Shown: piece after piece, positions 1 through 12,206 of the stretch
Layout of the letters: each line of letters begins with the position of its first letter
Numbering within the stretch: the stretch's first letter is position 1
Source of the DNA: Deinandra increscens subsp. villosa
Taxonomy: Eukaryota > Streptophyta > Magnoliopsida > Asterales > Asteraceae
Assembly: GCA_039602395.1 (NCBI GenBank)
Contig: JBCNJP010000027.1
Coordinates: forward strand, 112,012,354-112,076,353
DNA: 64,000 nt
Direction: 5' to 3'
Program-made: the position numbers and the translations under genes
Notes under the pieces: model-generated
What the model saw: only the letters and a program-made list of their open reading frames with translations
Database searches by the model: none
Told to the model about the DNA's origin: nothing

Positions 1-1427
1 ACTTGGAGTTTGGGCTGGTTCACGTGGACACTAAGGGAAGAAGAAATAAAAAAATCGGTTCCGATGGAATTTAGAAAAAAAAGAGAGAACCCTACGCACA
101 TTAATACGAACGGCAAAAAGAGGAGTTTGACAAAATTTCCAGCCGGCAGAGGAGTTTCAAGGACGATTTCGAAAGCGTGAAAGGCCAAGACAAAGAAGAG
201 GAGATCATCCGGCTTAATCATTTGACACCACTAATTAATCCGGGTTTCATCTTTTCTTGTTTTTAATATTGTAATTGAATCAATACCATGTTCTTGATCA
301 ATACTTTAACTTTCATCTATGATTCTTGTTTAGACATGTGTGTTAGCTAATTTAATTAGTACCGTCTAGACCGTTATGATGAATTTTTAGTGTTAATGAT
401 TTTTATTCAATTGTGACAATTTTCATGATGGATGATTACTCTATTAAATTCCTCTAATTGATTGCAATTGGTGTATATGCATATTATTATTAGGGTTTTA
501 TTTATTAGTTAATGCTTAGATTGCCTTCGAATGTCTTTCGGGTTGGGTAATTTATCTAAAGTCGCTAGCTTTAGGGTTAGTAACCGAAGAGTGGTTTAGG
601 AGACCTCCCGAACCATAGTTATTAATTAATATTTATTATCTTGATTTTAATATTCTGCCTATCTAGAGACCCAAAAGGTAATAGATTGTCGGGTAGTCGG
701 GTTGGTTAAGGAACTAGGACAACATTGTCTCAAAAGGAAGTGCCCTAGGAATTTAGCTAGTCTGTTATTCGTGTCAGTTGCAGTAATTAGAGGTAGCTCC
801 GCTTATCTTAGGGTTCCTTAGATTGTTTCGAAGGAGGTTATGGTAAGTGAATTGGGATAAACTCAAAAGGTGAACTAATTGTTCGAGTGTTAGAGTTATC
901 AATTAGGAAGGACTCAAAAGGTGAACTAATCAAATCGGTGAGCGTAATCCAGTCTTTAGGTATTCTATCAGTAACGTCCAGAGAGTAATTCGGGGGCTCG
1001 TAGAGTGTCTATAGGTTGGTTGTGTTAAGATCCCGGTTCCATCAGAATTGTCATAGCCGAGTAAGGTCGTTAATATTAATTAGGATTCTAGGTCTAGGTG
1101 GTACCTTCCTCAATTTCTGAATTCGTCCTAAGTTTCTTTTGGATCGGTTGTTAGTTAGTTAATTTAGTTAAGTTAGTTAATTTATTTCAAAAACCAATTT
1201 ACAAAATTACTCAATTTTCCCATTCATAGAGTCCTAGGTTAGAGTCTTGTTCATAGTGTCTCTAGGGTTTGATATCCCGGTCTTATATAAGCTATACTGC
1301 CACCGATAGGTACACTTGCCTTAGGTTCGGTCTAGTTCAAGTATTTTCGGTAAAATTAGGTGTGTCTAGGTCTAGGAATAGGTCTAGGTTTAATTAGTTA
1401 TTTTTAGGTATAGTTCCGAACACATCA
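1..1427 (+). repeat. 5' LTR of element A (3' three quarters only)
   Basis: Base 1 corresponds to base 12481 of the 3' LTR, and the two run in parallel to the terminal CACATCA (1421-1427). Differences are mostly transitions plus three small indels near 1267, 1340 and 1370. The first roughly 470 bases of the LTR lie outside the window. The body contains many short degenerate repeats of the type ctaggtctagg and caaaaggtgaac. Confidence 0.92.
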
Positions 1428-1433
1428 AGTTTT

Positions 1434-1451
1434 TGGCGCCGTTGCCGGGGA
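1434..1451 (+). other. Primer-binding site of element A, complementary to tRNA-Asp
   Basis: TGGCGCCGTTGCCGGGGA begins six bases after the LTR end. It is the reverse complement of the 3' end of plant tRNA-Asp(GUC) including CCA (tRNA sequence from general knowledge). This tRNA is the usual primer of Athila-type elements. Confidence 0.85.
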
Positions 1452-1689
1452 CACTTGGCAATAGCAAGACTAACTTAGGTCGTTATTAGGAAATTTTGAG
1501 TCTTTTTAGGTTTTTCGTGTATAGAGTCTTTAGGATTTCCTTTCTCAAGTCTAGAATTTTCTTAGGTTTATTTTCTTTGCGTCTAGAGGTTTAAGTTTCA
1601 TTCTTGAGTCTAGAGTTTTAGGTTAGTTTTTTAGTCTAATTATTTTCTTATTTATTTTTTTTATATATTTTGTTTTTTTTCTTTTCGTC

Positions 1690-2982
1690 ATGGCCACAAT
1701 CGATCTACAAAGCTTCATCGTAAATATTCGACAATTCGCGGAGGAGATGGCCACATGGAGTAGATACGATCCACGCTTACCTCAGGGCTTGGAGGTTGTA
1801 GAGAATGCTTTTAGCCTGATAAAACGGCTTCATGAAGAAAACATGCCACGTTGTATGAGCTGCGGTGGACCACACCACTACAATGATATTTGTCCGGTTC
1901 GTGTAGGTATAGGGAGAGCTATTTGTCAAAGGATGTTCGAAGAGAGAGCAGAAAGAGAAAGGCGTACGGGGGAGTCATCAAGGACTGTCTTTGAGGAAAT
2001 CCGATATCAGGAGACGTTAATGGACACTGAAGTCCCTCCTCCGGTTAATCAGGGTATCCAGTGGATTTGTGTTGATGATGAGTGTGATCTGAACCAATGG
2101 ACAAATAATAGTTCAACGGACGCCACAGAGATTATTGAAAAGGAAGATTCAATAGTGGAGGAGAATGATCCGGAAGATGAATTATTAGAGGATGAGGAGG
2201 AGGAGCTTCCCAGGAATGATGACCTAGATGATGAGGATACATACCCTTCGGCTCCAGTTTGGGATTGGTTGGAGGAAGAGGACGACATTGTGTGGGATGA
2301 AGAGTGTGAGGATGAGATCGCAGCGAGTGCAACTACTAATGAGGTAGCTGAGGACGGATGTGAGGATGTGCTTCGAAAGGGTGATTCGGATGATGTGTTT
2401 GAAACACAAATGGTAGAAATGTTTGGAGAGGAGTGGACGACGATGTCACCAAAAGCGTTAGATGATGATCGTTTTGACCCGGAGGGTGATTTGCAAAAGC
2501 TAGAAGAGATGTTGTACGGGGAGCCGATCAATGAAGGTGAAAATGTCCCACTCGGGGATGAATTTTGTGAGGTTAGCGAGAAGAAAGCACCAAAGCATGA
2601 ACCGTACTCAATCTCCATTCGGGACGTGCTAAGGTGTGAGGAACCAGTTGTTGAGGAAGATGATGAGGTGTTAGAAGATGTCCCACTTGGTCGGTTAACT
2701 AGTGATAAGGATGACCATGTGTTTAGTCCAAGTGTGGGGACGTTAGAGGAATTTAGTTGTAAGAATGACCCTAGGATGAGCTTTATCATAGTTATTAAGT
2801 TAATTCCGGGTAGGTTTAAACACTGGTGGGTCGACTGGTTTATAGGTATGAATTTAGGAGGTTGGTTGTTTGGGGCCTTAGAAATTCTAGCTGATTTGAT
2901 GTTTAGGGTCATGATTATGAAGAATGTTAAAGAGAAGCCTCCAGATTGTAGTTTGGGAGTTTTTTTAGTGGTTTTGAGCTAA
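1690..2982 (+). CDS. Zinc-knuckle, acidic gag-like protein of element A (430 aa)
   Basis: This is the only substantial open frame between the LTRs of element A. It starts at an ATG about 260 bases after the LTR and runs 430 residues without interruption. Residues 55-68 form a CX2CX4HX4C zinc knuckle (C55, C58, H63, C68) in the context PRCMSCGG, the kind of nucleic-acid-binding finger found in retroviral-type Gag. Residues about 150-300 are strongly acidic (runs of D and E). The last about 65 residues become hydrophobic and Trp-rich (KHWWVDWF). I see no capsid-like Retrotrans_gag core and no protease or RT motifs. The simplest reading is a truncated or remodelled Gag kept by a non-autonomous element, perhaps to bind its RNA or Gag particles; an unrelated captured gene is possible. 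The function is not established. Confidence 0.7.
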   Translation: MATIDLQSFIVNIRQFAEEMATWSRYDPRLPQGLEVVENAFSLIKRLHEENMPRCMSCGGPHHYNDICPVRVGIGRAICQRMFEERAERERRTGESSRTVFEEIRYQETLMDTEVPPPVNQGIQWICVDDECDLNQWTNNSSTDATEIIEKEDSIVEENDPEDELLEDEEEELPRNDDLDDEDTYPSAPVWDWLEEEDDIVWDEECEDEIAASATTNEVAEDGCEDVLRKGDSDDVFETQMVEMFGEEWTTMSPKALDDDRFDPEGDLQKLEEMLYGEPINEGENVPLGDEFCEVSEKKAPKHEPYSISIRDVLRCEEPVVEEDDEVLEDVPLGRLTSDKDDHVFSPSVGTLEEFSCKNDPRMSFIIVIKLIPGRFKHWWVDWFIGMNLGGWLFGALEILADLMFRVMIMKNVKEKPPDCSLGVFLVVLS

Positions 2983-4446
2983 AATGCATAGTGCCAGGGT
3001 CGTAAAGTTTGTAATCACGTTTCAAGTTGTTTTTATTATAGTTTTATACTTATTTATTTTTATTTTTCGTGATTAATGGTTTTCGCCGAGTTGTTTGTTT
3101 TGTTTGTTTTTGTTTTGCAGGTTCGATGATGTTTGCGTTGAGATGCTCATGAAGATTCAATGGAGGACCCACGGTTACAAGCTCGCCTGTCACTAATCCA
3201 AATCAGAAATCAGGGGAGTTTGTTCCGATTTATTTTCAATTTCTTTTATTTTCTTTTGCATTTTTTTTAATTTTAGTGTGTTTATTTTTATTTTTATTTT
3301 TATTCTCAGCTCACATTGGGGACAATGTGTCGTTTAAGTGTGGGGATGGGAAGCCTTGCGTCTTGAGTCTTAGTTTTTATTTTTAGTGTGTCATAAAAAA
3401 TAAAAAATAAAAAAAACTCTAAAAATCCAAAAAAAAAAAATTGAAAATTTTGAAAAAATGTTCCCGATTTTTACTGCATCATAATGGGAAATGATAGTAC
3501 AACTGGGGGTTCAATGTTCTAATTAAGTGTGCTTAACTGTTAAATTATTATAATTGATTGCATTTTAGCTAGTTTCGATGTATCGGTAGGCCCAACTGAC
3601 TAATTAGGCTTAAAAATCCTTGTGCATCGTAAAAAATAATAAATAAATAAAATGTGCTTAATTGATATGTAGATCATGAAACTTTAGTGGGTTCCCGCCT
3701 TAGGTTGATTGAGGATTCCGAAACTGTTATAAAAATTTTTGCATCTTTAATATTTTCATATGTATATATCTTTTTAGTAATTTAAGCACACTTTTATCTT
3801 TTTACGAAAGTGAATTCGGTAAATAGTGGCGCCTCCGCAAACCCATTCCATTTGTCTGAGCTAAAAAAAAATAGAATAAAATATCGAAGCCTATGTGTTT
3901 CCCTTTGGGATAGCGACTTGAAGGATACGCCTCTAGGTTAGGTATGAGCTAAATACCCTAAGTGCTACCCATCGGGCTCGCTACTCAGTGGATGCTCCTC
4001 TAGGTGAAGTCCAATTCTATTTCAAAAAAACAAAAAGAAAGGAAAAAAAAAGAAAGAAATGAAAAAAAAGAAGAAGAAGAAAAAAAAATAGCTCAAATAA
4101 AAATCCATCCACTCATTCATGCAATTCCACTATTAATAAGATATATGTGTACATAAATATGAAGATGCCCAAATAAAAAAAATAGGATTAGGATGAATTA
4201 AAAGGCTTGAGTGTGGACCCATTAGTCGATTGATATGCTAATTAAAATTAACTTGATGCATTTGGGGCTGAACGGTCGGTGTTTGGGTTTCATCGGATAG
4301 AAATACTGGTAATCGAGCTAGGCTAATGCTAAAGTAAATTTAAAACTGAAGTTGAATAATCTGATAAGTTAGAGGTTGATTGCCCTGGTTATGATTCCAT
4401 TTGCGGTATTTTTCGGGGACGAAAAAAGAGTAAGTGTGGGGATGTT
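2983..4446 (+). other. 3' non-coding part of element A with polypurine tract
   Basis: There is no supported gene here. A possible 3' splice site (ttgttttgcag at about 3110-3120) follows a T-rich stretch. At 3310-3350 there is the Athila-like phrase ggggacaatgtg followed by aagtgtgggga. Purine-rich and simple A tracts occur at about 3390-3460 and 4021-4092. The final 4423-4446 (gaaaaaagagtaagtgtggg, then atgtt) directly precedes the LTR start TGATG and is the likely plus-strand primer. Confidence 0.65.
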
Positions 4447-4766
4447 TGATGTGTTATAGAACACATCGGATTTCCCGTGTATTTGTATAGTTTAAAAGTA
4501 GTGTTTTGTGTCATTATTGGTTATTTTTAGTTAATTTTATGTAATTGAGTCCTAAATTGGATTTATAAGCTAAAGTGACATAATTATTTAGTTTGAGACA
4601 TATAACATTAATTATCTCTAAACTCATTTAATTTGTGTTGTGGAAATTATATAAAATTGGAGTGTGGCGTAACATATTTAGAAAAATCATAAATGCAATG
4701 AATTGATTTGTGGGTTGAGTTATTATTATATAAATTATTTATGTATGAAATATAAATGCAGGAACT
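4447..4766 (+). repeat. 3' LTR of element A, left piece
   Basis: It begins TGATGTGTT directly after the purine tract and is cut at 4766 by the T-run of the inserted LINE. The first 22 bases form an 8-bp hairpin (GATGTGTT / AACACATC with a 4-base loop). It continues at 12316 after the LINE and the second copy of the target duplication; the joined LTR is about 1,895 bp. Confidence 0.9.
4755..4766. repeat. Target-site duplication of the LINE, left copy
   Basis: AATGCAGGAACT, identical to 12304-12315. A 12-bp duplication flanking an A-tailed element is typical of LINE target-primed insertion. Confidence 0.93.
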
Positions 4767-4915
4767 TTTTTTTTTGAACGGCCAACAAATATATTAATAA
4801 AACCACCAAGACGGTGGACCATCGTACATTACAACGCCAAAAAAGAAGACCACAAAAACCAAAACAAAGAGAAAGTCACAGCTTTCAAACCCAACCCCAT
4901 AATGAAGATACAATC

Positions 4916-7900
4916 CTAGATGCCATGGAGGTTGAAAGATCGCCATTGTTCCCACGTTATTTTCTTTTTCGAGCGATTGCCAATCCAGAGATAACTAAGC
5001 ACCTTTATGCTCTCCAAGACTTCCTTCATTTGTAACGACGAGCGGTTGAACCGCATATCATTCCTCACTTTCCATATGCACCACACAGCCGTTAAGATAA
5101 TACCTTGAACAATCTTTTTCTTTACCGCACTTCCTCTTGTATATCGATGTAGTACTAACAATTCTTTGGCCGAGAACATGAAGATAGGCTGCAGATTGCA
5201 CCACCTGCTAACAAAATCCCACAAAGATTGGGCCAAGCGATACTCCACAAACAGGTGATCAATAGTTTCATTTGCTTCTCCACAAAAAGGACATGTCACA
5301 GATTCAAGGTGTACTCCTCTGATCTGAAGTGCATCAGCAGTTGGTAACCGGTTTTGCTTGATCCTCCAAGCTAAAAAGGATACCTTTATTGGTATCCAAT
5401 TGTTCCAATCAAAACTCGTATCTTGCGCCAAGTTCCTTGAGTCTGACATTGTACTTTTAAGGCTTTTAACACTGTAAATGGGTTCATTTTTTCCTTGCCA
5501 AATCCATTTATCCTCACCACCGTGTACCTGCACATTAGAAACAATGGCTACCAAATTTTGTAGCTCAGTTAGTTCCTCCGACGTAGAGGGCTGCCGCCTC
5601 CACAGAAAGTTAAAAGCGTTGCCAGATGGTGTTGTATGAACTCGATCAGCAAATATACACCCCTTATGCACTTCAAGTTGGAACAGGTATGGGAATTGGG
5701 AGGAAAGGGGAGCATTACCGTTCCACGTATCCAACCAGAAGAGGGTGTTCCGGCCATTACCCACCTTTACCTTCATCATACATGTGAGGTCAATTCCCAG
5801 TTTTAATAAATCACGAGAGCAGGCCGCCACCTGTTTCCATGGGCCTTTGATCAAACATCGATTAGGAATGAAGCTCCATGCCCGGCTGCTACTATGAATG
5901 TCTCATATTGTTTTGCGCCATAATGCATTTTTTTCGTTTTTGAACCTCCACCACCATTTCGCCATGAAGGCTAAGTTGCTATCCTTTAAGGATCCAAATC
6001 CCAGCCCACCATGTTCCACTGGGGCAATTGTCTTGTCCCATGAAACCCAAGTTATTTTCTTACCATCACCATTGCCCGACCAAAGAAAGTCTCTTCTTAT
6101 ACCTTCCAAGACATCAATAACTTTTGCAGGGGCTCGATACAATGAAAAGTAGTAAGATGGTAATGAGTTTAGAACAGATTTGATAAGTGTTATTCTTCCC
6201 CCATATGATAACGTCTTGGCCTTCCATGAAGACAATCGTTTTTTAAATATGGTGACCACGGGTTCCCAATTCTTAATCAAATTCATGTTTGCTCCAATAC
6301 ACAAACCCAAATGTTTGAAAGGAACTTGTCCCACTTTACAACGCATGATCAAGGCCATTTGTTCAATCTGAATGTTGTCAACACCAAAACCAAATAGTGT
6401 ACTCTTTGAAGGATTTACCCCAAGTCCGGATATCAGGAAGAAACGCCTTAGAATGCGTCTAAGGTTACGTAGGTTGGATTCGGACCACTCACCAAGGAAG
6501 ATTACATCATCTGCAAACAAGAGATGTGTAAGTACTGTTCCGTTCAGGGAACACTTTAACCCATGATAGATCCCTAATTCACTAGCTTTCCGGATGAAAC
6601 ATGAGACGGCTTGCATAGATATGATGAATAAGAATGGGGAAAGAGGATCTCCCTGACGCAAACCCCGTTGACATAGGAACTCTCCCGTTGGTGAACCGTT
6701 GACCAAAACTGAAGCCGGGGAACAAGAGACTATAGCCATAATCCAGCTTCTCCACTTACTTGGAAAGTTCATTTGCCTCATAATTTCTTCCAAAAAACTC
6801 CAATTAAGCGAGTCAAATGCTTTATTTATATCAATTTTTAAGAACATACCTGTGCGTTTGGACTGTTTGAGCCAAGAGATAGTTTCGTTAAGAATCAAAG
6901 GCCCATCCAGGATGCTTCGATTTGCCAAATAAGCGGACTGCTCTTCCGATATGATGCTCGAGATAACTCCTTTGAGCCTATTCACCAAGACTTTTGACAA
7001 GATTTTGTTAATACATCTAATTAAACTGATGGGTCTAAATCCACCAAGCGATGATGGTTCTTCTGATTTTGGAATTAAAGCTATGAAGGCTGAAAAACAC
7101 CTAGTGTTTAGACGACCATTGGCATAGAGCTGTTCAAAGAGTTTCATGAAGTCTAATTTGAACCCATCCCAACACTTTTTTATGAAATTTAGGTTGAACC
7201 CATTAGGCCCAGGGGCCCGATCCCCATCGCATTCAAACACAGCCATTCGTACCTCCTCAAGAGTAAAAGGCTTAATAAGGAATTCAGCATCAATGTCAGA
7301 TATTTTTGGAATATGTGGACAATTGAATTCTGGTATCACAGACACAGGCTCCAAGAATTTCTCATGAAAAAAGTTGTAGACCGCTTGTTTGATCACTGTT
7401 GGGGTAGTAGTCCAAACACCATTTATCTTTAGCCCATTAAGTCTTGATGATTTGGTATTAGCATTGATAATCCCATGAAAGTAACTGGTATTCTCATCAC
7501 CATCAAGGCTCCATCTTATTCTTGCCTTTTGTTTCAGGTCTGCGTTTCTTGCCCTGTTAATTTGAGCGATCACATGTTTGCATTCAATTCTCTGAAGAAG
7601 CTCCTGCTCGTTAAGACTTTTAGTTTCAGCTTGAGCTTCCAAATCCTTTAGCAAGTTTGACATTGAATCAAATTCATCATTCATTCGTCTTCGCTCATTC
7701 AATACCCACACTTTAACTTTAGATTTGATCCATCTAAGTTTGTTAGCAAGAGCCATATCCGGTGAGCCCGTTGGTGAATATGAGTAGCACAACTCCATAA
7801 TATAATCAATAAAATCTTGATTATCTAACCATGAATTAAAAACCTTAAACGGTATAGCCCCAAAATCATGACAAGTAGTTGCAAGAATTACCGGACAGTG

Positions 7901-8569
7901 ATCAGAGTATAACCTTGGTAAGCCCAAAACAGTAGAGGCAGGCCATTGATCAAAGAAGCACCGGCTTACCAGAAACCGATCAAGCCTACTTAGTTTCTTC
8001 CCGGAATCTGATATGTATGTGAGCCTATTACCGAGAGTCTGATATTCCTCTAAATCCGCAGAGGCAATGAAGTCGTTAAATGATTTAGCTTGACTCTCAA
8101 TAAACTCAGAATTTTGTCGCTCATCCGCAGTTCTTACATCGTTGAAATCCCCCATTAGAATCCAAAACCCAGCTCTCGATCCCCTTATTTGAATAATTTC
8201 ATCCCATAAACTCCGTCTTAAGATTGGGTCATTCGGAGCATAAATGTTAATGGTATTTAACTCATCACAAGAACCGCACATCGAACCAAAAGTGACTAGA
8301 TAATACATGTTCTTGATGGTACCAAAAACATGATAGATAGATGGATCCCAAATTGATGCAAGCCCGCCCGATCTTCCAGTTGCATCAACAGTTTCAACCA
8401 TAAACCTGGATCTGCCCCAGTAATTGTGCCATCGAATGTTGCTATAACCAATCGATTTTGTCTCTTGGATAGAAATGAAACTTACCCCATGGCATGTCTT
8501 TATTCCTCTTATCCAATTGGCCTTGTCAATGACTCCAAGCCCCCTGATGTTGATGGTTAGACAATTCAT
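4916..8569 (-). pseudogene. LINE ORF2: AP-type endonuclease / reverse transcriptase, one internal stop
   Basis: This frame encodes the LINE polymerase that nicks target DNA and copies the RNA in place. From the ATG at 8569 it reads an EEP endonuclease (NIRGLG, SIQETKS, MGDFNDV, SDHCPV), then RT motifs (FRPISLI, DINKAFDSLNW, GLRQGDPLSPFLF, FADDVIFLG) and, toward the end, a zf-RVT region (CPFCGEANETIDHLF). A single in-frame TGA at 5903-5905 falls between the RT/thumb region and the zf-RVT part; the downstream frame is otherwise open to the stop at 4916-4918, about 1,217 residues in all. The usual cysteine after the DHLF box appears as tyrosine (VEYRLA). The TGA could derive from CGA by CpG deamination. 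The start lies 116 bases after the ORF1 stop, in another frame. Confidence 0.9.
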
Positions 8570-8685
8570 TGCAAACCGTTTGTGTTTTCACCAGCAATTA
8601 CTCCTCTAATTCGATCAGCAAACGGAGCAGCGTTTACCCCAATGCACTCACCAATATTTATAGTGTCTTCAATCTCCTTTTCAAC

Positions 8686-11600
8686 TTAAAGAACTTGATC
8701 CGAGGAAGGGGGGGTTTTAGGTACAGTCCCAGGCAGGGTATTTTTATCACTATCTCCAGCATTAGGTTCGCTATTAAGTATGGAGGATGATACGATGGGG
8801 GACGACGCCATGATTGAATCGGATTGTAAAGAAGAAGAGGAATGATCATCAGATCCAACTCCCGTTGACTGAGTGTGATTAACAGGACTGAAAACCCCAA
8901 AGTCATTGATGTTGGTCTTGTTGGTCGGACTAGAAGATGGGCTTCTGCAATGTCTGGGCCGCTTCCTTGAGGAGAAAGGCCCAAAAGAATGTTTAATCCC
9001 AACAAGCTCAGGAGCCCAACCCGGTTCAAAATTTGCTGCACCAAAAAAACAGCCACCCAATATTCCAGCACCGCCAGAATTCAATGTCTTTGATTCCCGA
9101 TGCTTGGACGCATCGTTTACCGTATTGCTGCGACCGTCGGAATTCAGAGGAACGGCGCCACCGGCCGCCACACCATCGTCCTGATTATCCAGCGGCGACG
9201 CGTGATTATCCACCGGCGACGCTACCTGATGTGTTGCAAACACATCCGATTTTCCTAAGTCTTTTGTTATGTATTTGAGTCCATTTGAGTCAGTTTCCAT
9301 TTGTTTTAAGTGCTTTTATTAAAGTTTGAGTCTTTGTGTCCTTTTTATTATTTTTATTTGAGTTTTGTAGGTTTTTTAATAAAGTCCCGAGGCCAAAATA
9401 AGAAATGTTGAAGAAGGGCTGAACAAGCAGTTCCAGGCGTATCGCCTGGAACCTGATGGCTAGTAGGCGATACGCGCGAGAAGGAAAGTCAACAGAAGTC
9501 AAAGTCGGCTAAGCCCGACTAATTTGTCGCCTTATGGGATGTAGGCGTATCGCCTACAGAAGACACACTTCCAAGCGATACGCTTGGAGGTCCAAAACCC
9601 GCAGAAAAAGGAATTTTGATATAAATTCGAAGTTAGGGTTTCAATTCGTGATAACTCGACTTCCAGACAAACTCAGAGGCGATTTTGGGCGATTTCAAGA
9701 GCAGAGAGAGCAAGGATCAAAGGGGAAATCAACGGTGGATCAATCTTTCATCATCAAAGCGATATCGGTTTCATCTTTTCTCGTTGTATTCGTTGCTATT
9801 ATCATGTTCAGTGTTCAAGCTTTAAACTTTATTATGATTTCTGTAACTGAGATGATTGTTGGCTAAACTTTGATTGCCACCTAGACTCGTATGATGAATT
9901 TGACCTTTTTTGACTATTTTATTCGGTTTTTGACTAATTGATTGATGCTACAATTCTATTCAATTCCAATGATTATTATGATTTGATGCCTATGTGTGTT
10001 ATGATCAGTATATTAGTTGACTGTTAATGCTTAATTTACCCGCGAATGTCTTTCGGTTTAGGTAGATTAACCAAAGTAGTTAACTTTAGGGTTGATTGCT
10101 AAAGTGTAGTTTAGGGTTACCTTGAACTATTGCATTTTCGGTTGGTTGATTATTTGATTGTAATGTGCTGCTAAACTGAAGACTTAAAAGGTACAGGTTT
10201 AACGGGTAGTCGGGTTGGTTGAGGTCTTAGGGTTGCATTGTCTCAAAAGGAAGTGTCCTAGGGTTTTGTCTAGCTTGCTATTTCGTGTCAGTCATGATAG
10301 TTATTGGTAGCTCCGGTTAGTCTAGGTGTGCCTTAGGTATATCCGAGGGTGGCTAGGGTAATTGAAGTGGGAAGGACTTAAAAGGTGAACCCTTGTTCGA
10401 GCGTTAGGATTGCATGCTAGGAAGGACTTAAAAGGTGAACTAGCGCCACCATCAGATTAGTCAAGCCGAGTGAAGTTGTCATTAGTGATTAGGATTCTGA
10501 GTCTAGGTGGTATCTTTCTCTGTCTCTAAAGGTTGTTACTTGATTGCTTGCTGCTCGTTTGCTAGTTGTGTGCTTTAGGTAATTCTAGTTAATCCAATTC
10601 TCAATTCAATTCAAAAACCCAAATTAAATCACTCATAATTTCCATTTCTTAGGTCTAGGTTAATTCTTGTCTAAAATAGTGTCCTTAGGTTCGATAATCC
10701 GGTCTTGCCTTAGCTATTCTACTATCCGATAGGTACACTTGCCTTAGGGTTCGGTTTAGTTTAGGTAGTTTCGGTAAAATTAGGTGTGTCTAGGTCTAGT
10801 TTAGGTCTAGGTTTTTATAGTAGTTTTTAGAGTCGTTCCGAGCACATCACTACCGGAGAAGATACATCTTTGCTTTGATTAGCCGGTTCAGTGATGTCCA
10901 TCGGAGCAACTTGCTCCGCCACCTTAGCATCATCATCCAAATCATCCTTACAGTCATAAGATGCCATTCTCTCATTCTTAGTCATGCAAGAAGGTTGCCA
11001 ATCCATATCAACTTCATTAATCCATACTTTAAATTTACGATTCTCCTTTTCCACAAACATGCTATCTTTTATTCTCACACCGGATCTGATCAGGACATCA
11101 ACTTCATCGTAGACGAAGTTTGCTTTGGTCCAGTTTACCCCATCATATCTCACAACCTGACCATATCTTTGAGCGATTCGTTTAAACGTTTCGTCCTCCC
11201 ATAGAAGCAGTGGTACGCCGAAAATTCTGATTTTTGCAATTCGATCAAATTCTTTATAATCTTCGTTCCAAAATACCATAGTATGAAACCATAACGACCA
11301 ATTTTCTCGGTTATCACAGTAGTTTCTGGCATCTTCATTGTTATTGAAGCTAATGAGGATACGCAGTCCCCCAACATAACGGATCGATGATGCATTCCCT
11401 AGCTTACCATCCAAAGCTTCGATAAGATTATCTAAAACCACCATGCTTTTTAGGTTTCCAATCAACGCCGTGCCTTCGATTCTACTAGCAGTGAGTCCAG
11501 GTACATCATCCATGTTGATGGTTACAGCATTCGCCCCGGATGTAGAATCTCCAACAAGTTTGTCTCTGAAACTTGTACCCCCACTACCCCAAACATTGGT

Positions 11601-12206
11601 GTTTTGCAGATGAACTCTTGGAACCCATATTCTTGGAGGATCTTGCTGCATCATTTTGTGGATTGGCCTGTGATACGTGATGGGTTGCTTGTTACGATCA
11701 AACTTAGCCCTATTTACCATCACCTTTGCCCCGCCGATGGAAACAGTGTTGAGAGTCCTTTCAAAGAGATCCACATCCTTGACGTCGGAGAATTTGATGA
11801 ATGCAAAGTAATTTCCTTTGCCGTTCTTATCCCTCCTTCCTGGCATGTAGGCATCAGTCATATTCCCAAAGCCTTTGAAGGCCTCCTTAACCACCGCCGT
11901 AGAGCAGTCGTCGGGAAGGTTAGCCACAAAGAACACCACCACATTTTTGGCATATTCAAATCTTTTTTGTCTAACTGTGGGCTTTCTCCTTCTACCTTTC
12001 ACCTCTTGCCATTGATGACCCTCATCACCTTCCATATCAACTTCTGGCGGCGGCCTCCATTCACCATCTTCCAAGGTTTCTTTTCCTTTCAATTGGTCAC
12101 CCATCTCCGTCACCGGCGAGTTTGTACTTGGACGGGTTCCCTGTAACAATGAGATTGATACCACCGCTAACGATACTCGTATCACCCGATGTCTCAGCCG
12201 GAGCAA
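8686..12206 (-). pseudogene. LINE ORF1: RRM protein, split by a solo LTR
   Basis: The 5' part reads from 12206 to 10855 and the 3' part from 9226 to the stop at 8686-8688. The intervening solo LTR plus one copy of its 5-bp duplication separates them. The phase matches exactly across that cut, giving 630 codons, so the frame was open when the LTR landed. An RNA recognition motif spans about residues 88-165 (VVVFFVANLPDD, then YFAFIKF). A following region (about 250-400) resembles the DUF4283-type part of plant LINE ORF1 proteins. The C-terminal third is Ser/Pro-rich and probably disordered. It would coat LINE RNA. The first ATG is at 12206; an alternative at 12104 (MGDQLKG) is also plausible. 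Confidence 0.88.
9227..10849 (+). mobile_element. Solo LTR inside the LINE ORF1 (relative of element A)
   Basis: It starts TGATGTGTTGC and ends AGCACATCA, flanked by CTACC at 9222-9226 and 10850-10854. No internal region or second LTR is present, so this is the product of LTR-LTR recombination. The body shares many phrases with the LTR of element A (gggtagtcgggttggtt, ggtacacttgcctta, the ACATCA end) but is a distinct subfamily. The first 20 bases form a GATGTGTT/AACACATC hairpin. The same subfamily recurs at 22311. Confidence 0.95.

Noticed and set aside
2049..2912. Long serine-rich minus-strand frame opposite the element A protein
   Set aside because: It mirrors the GAT/GAG-rich acidic codons of the plus-strand gene and has no motif of its own.
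9534..9866. 110-codon frame within the solo LTR
   Set aside because: It lies in LTR sequence and has no recognisable domain; the match to LTR relatives explains it.
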